The translations under genes and the position numbers were made by a program. Source: Holophagales bacterium UBA2201 (GTDB lineage: Bacteria; Acidobacteriota; Thermoanaerobaculia; UBA2201). From it: a DNA stretch of 7,345 nt. Positions 1-4,831 of this stretch are shown here, in pieces (position 1 is the stretch's first letter; every line of letters starts with the position of its first letter). Where the stretch lies: assembly GCA_002327305.1 (NCBI GenBank), contig DCUZ01000109.1, positions 1 to 7,345 of the forward strand, written 5' to 3'. Below the pieces are notes generated by a model. The model was not told the origin of the DNA. It ran no database searches and saw only the letters and a list, made by a program, of their open reading frames with translations.

Positions 1-739
1 CCGCTCCCGGCGTCCCCACCATGGGGCTGAACTCCCATTCGCAGTAGTGGCGGCGGCCGTTGTAGGCGCGCAGGGACTCCTTCGTCGAAGTGGAGAAGAC
101 GCCGATGATGGGGCCCGCCGGGGCCTCGCCGTCAATGCCGGTGGTTTCGAAGGGCTTGATCTCGATGGTGGAGCCCGGCAGGGTCCCCAGCCCTCCGCCG
201 GGCGGCTGGCCAGGCATGGGGGGCGACCCGGGCTTGACCGGGTCCGTCCCCTCGGACCCGGGGATGGTCACGGCGGGCCATTTCACCCCGCCGGCGAAGA
301 TGAGGCCCCATTTGTCGGAGTTGGTGATGGGGTCCTTCCACAACTGGCGGATGCACCGGTGCTTCCCCGGCCCGATCTCCATCAGTTCCTTTAACTTGGT
401 CGGGGGCCGACCCCACCGCTGCTGGAAGAGCCGGAGGGCCTCCACATATTGTTTGCCCCGGAAGATCAGCTCGTCCTCGTTCTCCCTCTGGAGGCGGTTG
501 CTCCACAGTTGGAAGCCGGCCGTGAGGCCGATCAACACGAGGGTGACGAAGACCATCAGGGCGGCGAGGGTGTAGCCGCGCGCGGCGGCGCGCGGCGCGG
601 GAAGGCGGGAAGGCGGGAAGGCGGGAAGGCGGTCAAACAAAGGATAGTCCCCGCAATTCTGAAATGTTCTGGTCAAAGTGTTTCGGCCTTCCAGCCTTCC
701 AGCATTCCAGCCTTCCAGCGTCCCTTCCCGCCTCACCAT
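1..739 (-). CDS. Pseudopilin 3, minor-type prepilin lacking Glu5 (3' end outside window)
   Basis: Prepilin-like protein with cleavage site AARG|YTLAALMVF (-1 Gly codon 577-575) and a hydrophobic helix, VFVTLVLIGLTAGF. The mature part is 191 residues to the window edge, with no stop yet. The helix is followed by a charged amphipathic region, IFRGKQYVEALRLFQQRWGR, then LKELMEIG..KHRCIRQLWKDPITNSDKWGLIFAGG. A Gly/Pro-rich loop comes next, then a terminal region with NGRRHYCEWEF, a relative of the YSEW ending of its neighbours that here continues further. Position +5 is Ala instead of the near-universal Glu, as in GspK-type tip pseudopilins, so a minor or initiating role is inferred. The nearest in-frame start to the signature is TTG at 640 (22-residue leader). 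ATG at 739 overlaps the pseudopilin 2 stop by seven bases (55-residue leader) and is used here. Neither has a good Shine-Dalgarno. Confidence 0.8.
   Translation of the reverse strand, partial: MVRREGTLEGWNAGRLEGRNTLTRTFQNCGDYPLFDRLPAFPPSRLPAPRAAARGYTLAALMVFVTLVLIGLTAGFQLWSNRLQRENEDELIFRGKQYVEALRLFQQRWGRPPTKLKELMEIGPGKHRCIRQLWKDPITNSDKWGLIFAGGVKWPAVTIPGSEGTDPVKPGSPPMPGQPPGGGLGTLPGSTIEIKPFETTGIDGEAPAGPIIGVFSTSTKESLRAYNGRRHYCEWEFSPMVGTPGA
575..596. other. Perfect GC hairpin at the cleavage-site codons of pseudopilin 3
   Basis: A 9-bp inverted repeat, gccgcgcgc (575-583) and gcgcgcggc (588-596), with a 4-base loop. The position relative to the -1 Gly codon is the same as in the other two hairpins, but the stem sequence differs while pairing stays perfect. 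Confidence 0.82.
597..632. repeat. Octamer array, 3 full copies of AGGCGGGA, before pseudopilin 3
   Basis: Three full 8-bp units (603-626) with partial units at both ends, between hairpin and core. It has nine units fewer than the array before pseudopilin 2. The difference of 72 bases keeps the same reading frame from core to cleavage site in both genes. Confidence 0.9.
618..687. repeat. 70-bp perfect direct repeat, copy 1 (spacer core)
   Basis: Identical base for base to 1238-1307. It consists of the end of the octamer array plus a 55-bp core (633-687) of about 43% G+C by hand count, clearly lower than its surroundings. The core holds ggtcaaa twice, 40 bases apart (631 and 671). On the minus strand it carries two TTG codons in the pseudopilin 3 frame (676 and 640). 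Confidence 0.95.
688..719. repeat. Octamer array, 4 copies of HTTCCAGC, after pseudopilin 2
   Basis: Four 8-bp units, cttccagc twice, attccagc and cttccagc, adjoining the spacer core end at 687. A few related but irregular bases lead to the pseudopilin 2 stop at 733. Confidence 0.85.
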
Positions 740-1359
740 TCCGAATACGCCGTCCCGTCGAGGGCCGTCTCGTAGGAGGCGGAGCGGATATCCACGATCC
801 CCGGTTCGACGAAATCGTCGAAGGACCCGAAGCCGTCGTCGTCGCCGAGTTCCCCCTCCTCGGTGGCCCAGTCGGCCTGCCCCGTCACCGGATCGATGGG
901 GACCCGGCGGAGGTATCCCTTGCTGACGAGTTCCTCCAGCGAGGAGGGGTACTTCTGGTAGTCGGCGTAGTACTGGTCGATGCAGGAGCGGATGGTGAAC
1001 AGGTTCTCCTTCAGCGCCGCCTCGCGCGCCCGCTTGGGGGCCTGTTTCATCGCCGGCAGGGCCACCGCCGCGAGGATGCCGATGATGGCGATGACGATGA
1101 TGAGCTCGATCAGGGTAAAGCCCCGACGCGCCGCGCGTCGGGGCGCGGGAAGGCGGGAAGGCGGGAAGGCGGGAAGGCGGGGAGGCGGGAAAGCGGAAAG
1201 ACGGAAAGGCGGAAAGGCGGAAAGGCGGAAAGGCGGAAAGGCGGGAAGGCGGTCAAACAAAGGATAGTCCCCGCAATTCTGAAATGTTCTGGTCAAAGTG
1301 TTTCGGCATTCCCGCGTTCCCGCGTTCCCGCACCCCATCGTGGCATCAGTGATCATCAT
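733..1359 (-). CDS. Pseudopilin 2, GspG-like type IV prepilin-family protein with repeat-encoded leader
   Basis: Textbook prepilin signature RRG|FTLIELIIVIAIIGIL (-1 Gly codon 1122-1120) followed by a 128-residue mature form. The C-terminal half has YLRRVPIDPVTGQADW and ends in ALDGTAYSEW, the same ending as pseudopilin 1, so the two are paralogues. No ATG, GTG or TTG occurs in frame between the signature and position 1258. The closest possible start is TTG at 1260 in the spacer core (47-residue leader). In-frame ATGs exist at 1338, 1356 and 1359. The ATG at 1359 is chosen here because GGTGA (1368-1364, overlapping the pseudopilin 1 stop) is the only Shine-Dalgarno-like site, though only four bases away. 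It gives an 80-residue leader that translates the whole octamer array as an RLPAFPPF-type peptide repeat. GTG at 1374 is another option. The mature protein is certain; the start is not. Confidence 0.85.
   Translation of the reverse strand: MMITDATMGCGNAGTRECRNTLTRTFQNCGDYPLFDRLPAFPPFRLSAFPPFRLSAFPPPRLPAFPPSRLPAPRRAARRGFTLIELIIVIAIIGILAAVALPAMKQAPKRAREAALKENLFTIRSCIDQYYADYQKYPSSLEELVSKGYLRRVPIDPVTGQADWATEEGELGDDDGFGSFDDFVEPGIVDIRSASYETALDGTAYSEW
1120..1144. other. Perfect GC hairpin at the cleavage-site codons of pseudopilin 2
   Basis: The same 11-bp stem as before pseudopilin 1 (arms 1120-1130 and 1134-1144) with a different 3-base loop, ccg. It again covers the RRG codons and again lies directly after the second octamer array in coding direction. 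No T-run follows. Confidence 0.85.
1145..1252. repeat. Octamer array, 12 full copies of AGGCGGRA, before pseudopilin 2
   Basis: Twelve full 8-bp units (1151-1246) plus partial units at both ends. Units 1-5 are mostly aggcggga, units 6-11 are aggcggaa-like, and unit 12 returns to aggcggga. This local homogenisation is typical of slippage or unequal exchange. In the pseudopilin 2 frame three units make 24 bases, giving an 8-residue peptide period (RLPAFPPF and variants). Confidence 0.92.
1238..1307. repeat. 70-bp perfect direct repeat, copy 2 (spacer core)
   Basis: Identical to 618-687, offset by exactly 620 bases. It carries the equivalent TTG codons (1296 and 1260) in the pseudopilin 2 frame. 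The spacer before pseudopilin 1 has a different 40-bp core (1869-1908) with the same borders: gcggtc at 1865-1870 and gtgtctcggc at 1899-1908. Confidence 0.95.
1308..1331. repeat. Octamer array, 3 copies of RTTCCCGC, after pseudopilin 1
   Basis: Three 8-bp units, attcccgc and two gttcccgc, directly adjoining the conserved end gtgtttcggc of the spacer core. Same unit family as 1909-1964. Confidence 0.82.
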
Positions 1360-1363
1360 GGGT

Positions 1364-1368
1364 TCACC
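1364..1368 (-). promoter_or_regulatory. Possible ribosome binding site GGTGA for pseudopilin 2
   Basis: GGTGA read on the minus strand overlaps the pseudopilin 1 stop codon. It lies 4 bases before ATG 1359 and 7 before ATG 1356. It is the only Shine-Dalgarno-like site upstream of pseudopilin 2, and would imply coupled re-initiation and an unusually long leader. Confidence 0.35.
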
Positions 1369-1882
1369 ATTCACTGTATTTGCTCCCGTCCAGGCCGACG
1401 CCTTCGCTGAGCGAATAGACGTCGTACACGTTCTGCCCCCCCCAGGAGTCGGTGTCCGGTTCGTCCTGGAGCGAGCGCAGGCCCCACTCGGTCTCCCCGG
1501 TCATGGGGTCCACGGGGACGCGGCGGAGGAACTTCAGCTTCTTGTTGTTCACCTCCACCCCCTCCACGAGGGTCTCCAGGTCGGGGGGGTAGCCCTCGGA
1601 ATCGATCTCGACGGCGAATTTGAACATCTCGAAGGCCTTCTTGTATTCGTCGATGGCCGTGCGCATGGTGCGCAGATGGTACTTCAACTCCAGCTCCTTG
1701 TGGCGCTTGACCGAGTGCTTGGCGGTGGGGATGACCATGGCCGCCAGGATGACCAAAACGGCGCACACCATCATCAGTTCGGCCAGGGTGTAGCCCCGAC
1801 GCGACACGCGTCGGGGCGCTTGAGGGCTTGAAGGCGGGAAGGCGGGCAGGCGGGCAGGCGAGCTGCGGTCTCCATGATCCAT
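1364..1882 (-). CDS. Pseudopilin 1, GspG-like type IV prepilin-family protein
   Basis: Prepilin with cleavage site RRG|YTLAELMM: Gly at -1 (codon 1795-1793), Tyr at +1, and the conserved Glu at +5. A hydrophobic helix follows (MVCAVLVILAAMVIP). The mature form is 142 residues. Its C-terminal half has the GspG-like pattern RRVPVDPMTGETEWGL, then WGGQNVYDVYS, ending in LDGSKYSEW and stop. Asp-rich loops near the end suggest a GspG-type calcium site (inference). The start is uncertain. The ATG at 1882, in the core of the repeat spacer, gives a 30-residue leader. A GTG at 1807 inside the hairpin gives a 5-residue leader (MSRRG), the normal size for this family but without a Shine-Dalgarno. The frame stays open to an ATG at 1990 inside the secretin gene. 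It is probably the major pseudopilin by position and by retained Glu5. A G8 tract on the coding strand (1443-1436) could slip. Confidence 0.88.
   Translation of the reverse strand: MDHGDRSSPARLPAFPPSSPQAPRRVSRRGYTLAELMMVCAVLVILAAMVIPTAKHSVKRHKELELKYHLRTMRTAIDEYKKAFEMFKFAVEIDSEGYPPDLETLVEGVEVNNKKLKFLRRVPVDPMTGETEWGLRSLQDEPDTDSWGGQNVYDVYSLSEGVGLDGSKYSEW
1793..1817. other. Perfect GC hairpin at the cleavage-site codons of pseudopilin 1
   Basis: An 11-bp inverted repeat, gccccgacgcg (1793-1803) and cgcgtcggggc (1807-1817), with a 3-base loop. On the coding strand the downstream arm encodes the RRG just before the prepilin cleavage site, so any RNA hairpin lies at the leader/mature junction. A possible GTG start (1807-1805) sits at the loop edge and would be occluded. 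No T-run follows, so it is not a standard terminator. Confidence 0.85.
1816..1863. repeat. Degenerate octamer array (AGGCGGGA family) before pseudopilin 1
   Basis: Six 8-bp units on the + strand: two diverged ones (gcgcttga, gggcttga), then aggcggga, aggcgggc twice, and aggcgagc. The array sits between the hairpin and the spacer core. It is shorter and more decayed than the equivalent array before pseudopilin 2. Confidence 0.8.
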
Positions 1883-1908
1883 CGCTTTCAAGCTCGTCGT
1901 GTCTCGGC

Positions 1909-1964
1909 GTTCCAGCATTCCAGCGTTCCCGCATTCCAGCATTCCAGCGTTCCAGCGTTCCCGC
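1909..1964. repeat. Octamer array, 7 copies of RTTCCMGC, before pseudopilin 1
   Basis: Seven uninterrupted 8-bp units on the + strand, alternating gttccagc, attccagc and gttcccgc, lying ten bases past the secretin stop (with respect to transcription). The same unit family occurs at 1308-1331 and 688-719. It is translated in frame with pseudopilin 1 only if the ATG at 1990 is used. Confidence 0.9.
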
Positions 1965-1973
1965 CTCAAGAGG

Positions 1974-4226
1974 TCACGGCGTCCTGGCATGGATGATGAC
2001 CGGGTAGGCCTCGATCGGCCATTGGTTGTCCTGGTCGTCGTAGACGGCGCCCTCGACGATGGAGAGCGTGGTGCGCTCCCCGGAGAGGAGGGTCCCCCTC
2101 AGGGTGGCGATGTCCCACGCCCCGGAAGGGAGGGCGAAGTCCACGCGCAGGCGCCCCGGCCCCTCGACGGTGGTGACGAGCTCCACTCCGGGAAAGGGCT
2201 CCACCCCGTCCAGGGCGGCCCCGGACGGATCGAAGGCCACCATCAGACTGCCCCGGCCGTACCCCTCGCCGTCGCCGGTCAGGTTGACGGTGAAGGGCTC
2301 CCCCACCCCGCCCAGAATGGCCGACGGGTTGAACCCGAAGGCGGGGAGCGCGCTCTGCGACCCGGGGAGCCCGGGGACGGTGGGGGGACGGTTGCCCCCG
2401 CCCGGCGGCTGGAGGCCCCGCCGACTGCCCGGTTGGATGGCTCGGTCCCGCTGGATGGGGTCGCTCCTCAGATCGCGGGGGGCGGCGGCCGGTTCGGGCT
2501 CGGAGGGCTTCCCGTCGAAGGGCCCGGGGCTTTCCGAGGTCACCCGCGAGGTGCTCCCCTTCATGGAGATGTTGTCCTCGGTCCCGGCCCAGATGGGGAG
2601 GAGGTCCTCGTCGCCGATGTCGGGCATCCGGATGATCTGGGGGGTGACGGAGAGGATGAGGTCGGTGCGCTGCTCCTTTTTGTTCTGCGAGGAAAAAAGG
2701 GACCCCAGGAGCGGCAGGTCCTGGAGCCAGGGGATCCCCGACTTTCCGGCCGTGCGCGTGGTCTGCAGGAGGCCGGCCAGAAGGTTGGTCTCGCCGTCCT
2801 TGAGGCGGATGACCGACTGGATGGTGCGCGTGGAGATCTGCGGCACCTTCTGCCCGCCGCCCATGTCCACTTCGCCCGAGACGTTGGAAACCTCCACCTT
2901 CAGTTTCAGCGTCACCTCCCGGTTGTGGTGGATGCGGGGTTCGATGTCGATCTTGATCCCCACATCGGTGTACTGGTAGGAGTTGTAGGGCATATAGTTG
3001 TAGCCCTGGGTCTGGCCCGGGTTGTAGCTCTGGAACGAGGCGGTGACGATGGGGACCCGGTCGCCGATGTGGAGGGAGGCCTTCTCCCCTTCGGAGATGC
3101 GCAATTGGGGCTGGGCCAGGGCCTCCGCTTCGGAGATGCTTTTCAGAAAATGGAAGGTGATGTTGGGAATGGTGATGTTCCAGTTGCTCCGGCTGAGGTC
3201 GATGTTGCCGAAATCGATGGGCACGCTGTTGCCTTCGGAGTCGGTGGCCCCCTTGTGGGTGAGGGTGACGCCGTAGGCCGACAGTTCGGTCCCGAACTCC
3301 TTGAGTTTGTTGGAGTTGACCTGGAGCAGTTCCACGTTGAGGAGCACCTCGGCCTTGGCCTTGTCGTTGTTCTCGATGATTCTCTGGGCCAGGGCCACCT
3401 TGTCCACGCCGTCGCGCAGGACGATGGCGTTCAACTGCTGGTTGATCCCCATCCGCTTGGCGTCGATGATGGCGCGCAGGACGGTGGAGACGTCCTTGAC
3501 GTCGCCGTTGGACAGGTAGAAGGTCTGGATGACCAGGTCCTCGTAGGCCCGCCGGTTCTGCTGGGTGTCGGGGACCACGATGATGGTGGCCTCGTCGCGC
3601 ACCTTGTAGAAGCACCCCCCCACCTGCATCAGGTTGTCCAGCGCCTGCTCGGGGGTGACGTCCTGCATCTCCACCGTGACCTTCTTGTCCTTCATCTGCG
3701 CGTCGAAAAGGACGTTGAACCCGAACGCCTTGGCCACGGCCTTGCAAATGTCCTGGAACTCCGTGGGCTTGGGGAAGGAGAAGCTGAGCGGCACCTTGGA
3801 GCGCGGGTCCAGTTGCGGCAGGACCGCCGGCTTCTTGGCCGCGATCTGCTTCTCCTTGTCGAGGTTGGTGAGGGAGGCCTGCATCTCGGCGAACTCCCGC
3901 TCCGCCCGGGCCAGTTGGTCGGCGGCGAACTGGTTGTTGGGGTCGAGTTGGACGGCGATCTGGTATTCCAGGATGGCGCCCGGGTACTGCCGGCCGCCGT
4001 GCAGAGTCTTGCCGTTTTCGAAATGGAACTGGGAGGCCCTGAGTTTGGCCCGCTCCAGGTTGATCCGGAAGCGCACGTTGTCGGGGTCCTTGGCCAGGGC
4101 CGAGAGGTATTCGGCCACCGCGGCGTCGTAGTCCCTCGACTTCTCGGCCTTCTCGCCGGAGCGGAAGGCCTGGTAGCCGGTGCAGGAAAGCTCCAGAAGG
4201 AGCAGGGCGATCAGCAGTTTTCTCAC
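1974..4226 (-). CDS. Secretin (PilQ/GspD family) with TPR repeats and C-terminal cohesin-like domain
   Basis: A 750-residue outer-membrane channel protein. The N-terminus is a hydrophobic signal (residues 3-14) with Cys15 in LELSC; the Glu at -3 makes this a poor lipobox, so lipidation is uncertain. Next come two or three TPR-like repeats (about 17-110), an STN/N0 domain (146-219), one secretin N1-type domain (231-288, containing NAIVLRD), and the secretin core (about 293-533). Core motifs include VPIVTA (391), TDVGIKIDIEPRI (420), PQISTRTIQSVIRLKDGET (462), GIPWLQDLPLLGSLF (497) and RTDLILSVTPQIIR (520). A proline-rich linker (about 560-625) leads to a terminal beta-rich domain (626-750) with the cohesin pattern GEPFTVNLTG...GSLMVAFDP...GRLRVDF...TTLSIVEGAVYDDQ. 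The GTG start overlaps the previous stop and follows GAGGTG at 4237-4232. It is probably the gate for the pseudopilins encoded downstream. Secretin identity is certain; cohesin is inferred from pattern. Confidence 0.96.
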   Translation of the reverse strand: MRKLLIALLLLELSCTGYQAFRSGEKAEKSRDYDAAVAEYLSALAKDPDNVRFRINLERAKLRASQFHFENGKTLHGGRQYPGAILEYQIAVQLDPNNQFAADQLARAEREFAEMQASLTNLDKEKQIAAKKPAVLPQLDPRSKVPLSFSFPKPTEFQDICKAVAKAFGFNVLFDAQMKDKKVTVEMQDVTPEQALDNLMQVGGCFYKVRDEATIIVVPDTQQNRRAYEDLVIQTFYLSNGDVKDVSTVLRAIIDAKRMGINQQLNAIVLRDGVDKVALAQRIIENNDKAKAEVLLNVELLQVNSNKLKEFGTELSAYGVTLTHKGATDSEGNSVPIDFGNIDLSRSNWNITIPNITFHFLKSISEAEALAQPQLRISEGEKASLHIGDRVPIVTASFQSYNPGQTQGYNYMPYNSYQYTDVGIKIDIEPRIHHNREVTLKLKVEVSNVSGEVDMGGGQKVPQISTRTIQSVIRLKDGETNLLAGLLQTTRTAGKSGIPWLQDLPLLGSLFSSQNKKEQRTDLILSVTPQIIRMPDIGDEDLLPIWAGTEDNISMKGSTSRVTSESPGPFDGKPSEPEPAAAPRDLRSDPIQRDRAIQPGSRRGLQPPGGGNRPPTVPGLPGSQSALPAFGFNPSAILGGVGEPFTVNLTGDGEGYGRGSLMVAFDPSGAALDGVEPFPGVELVTTVEGPGRLRVDFALPSGAWDIATLRGTLLSGERTTLSIVEGAVYDDQDNQWPIEAYPVIIHARTP

Positions 4227-4831
4227 GGTCCCACCTCGAGTTTTTCGGTGATGTCCTCAGGAAACCCCACGAAGCCGAGCTCCACGGTCTCCAGGTTGAT
4301 GCGCCGCAGGATGTAGCGGGAGGCGAAGGTTTCCCCCGCGAAGACGTTGTAGATCTCGCCGCCGTCGGTGAACACGGCCAGCATCTTCCCCTCGGGCCCG
4401 AACGCGCCGAGATACCGCACCGTCACCGCCGGGGGCTGGGGCTTCGGGGGCGCCGGGGGCTGGACGGGCGGCGGCGGGGTCAGGGCCTCGGGAGGAGGGG
4501 CCGGCGCCTTACCGCCGGGGCCTCCGGCCCCGGGGCGCCCGCCGGGAGACGCTTCCGGCGGCTTGGGCGGCGCGTACCGGAAGAGGTTGCGGCCGACGCT
4601 GAAGCTTTCCCCCCCCTCCACGCCCTCCAAGGCGGCCAGGCGCAGGCGCGGCGGGTCCATGAGCCGCGCGGCCTTGCGGCCGGACGCGCCGCCCCGGGCC
4701 CTCTCCTCGAACATCTCGGCGGCCCGCTGCGACCGGGACGCGTCCGCTCCTCCGCCCTTCGACAGGACCTTGCTCACCCCGTAGAGGGCGACCAGCCCCA
4801 GGAGGAGGAGGATCCCCCGCCGGACCTTCAC
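4223..4831 (-). CDS. PilP/GspC-like periplasmic linker protein
   Basis: A 202-residue protein that should connect the PilN/PilO platform to the secretin. It has an N-terminal membrane helix at about 5-23, a helical region to about 65, an RNLFRY segment at 81-86 resembling the 'R.PF' motif of PilP, a strongly proline- and glycine-rich linker at about 88-136, and a C-terminal beta domain at about 137-190 (VRYLGAF...AVFTDGGEIYNVFAGE...YILRRI...VELGF). That pattern is the HR/PilP domain shared by PilP and GspC, which binds secretin N0 domains. No lipobox cysteine is present, so it is anchored like GspC rather than as a classical PilP lipoprotein. The GTG start at 4831 overlaps the pilO stop (GTGA) and follows a perfect AGGAGG at 4844-4839. 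The stop overlaps the secretin start, also as GTGA. Confidence 0.85.
   Translation of the reverse strand: MKVRRGILLLLGLVALYGVSKVLSKGGGADASRSQRAAEMFEERARGGASGRKAARLMDPPRLRLAALEGVEGGESFSVGRNLFRYAPPKPPEASPGGRPGAGGPGGKAPAPPPEALTPPPPVQPPAPPKPQPPAVTVRYLGAFGPEGKMLAVFTDGGEIYNVFAGETFASRYILRRINLETVELGFVGFPEDITEKLEVGP

Noticed and set aside
132..506. A 124-residue minus-strand open frame inside pseudopilin 3
   Set aside because: It is out of frame with the prepilin signature, Arg/Pro/Gly-rich without motifs, and is a shadow of the pseudopilin 3 coding sequence.
633..687. Promoter in the AT-richer spacer core (TTGACC at 676-671 read on the minus strand)
   Set aside because: No -10-like hexamer lies at 16-18 bases. 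Possible partners are at wrong distances, so it is not supported from sequence alone.
1120..1144. Rho-independent terminator at the hairpins
   Set aside because: No U-run follows on either strand, and the stem lies inside coding sequence just before the prepilin helix.
597..1331. CRISPR array
   Set aside because: The repeats are 8 bp in direct tandem without spacers, and no cas genes are present.
664..1410. Plus-strand open frames across pseudopilin 2 with GRREGGKAERRKGGKA-type repeats
   Set aside because: The repetitive peptide is only the octamer array read on the other strand, and the remainder is antisense to a clear prepilin gene.
1899..4316. An 805-codon open frame on the + strand across the secretin gene
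   Set aside because: It is antisense to a secretin with all family motifs. Its composition (Gly, Val, Asp, Leu runs) is what high-GC antisense frames give, and its first codons are translated octamer repeats.
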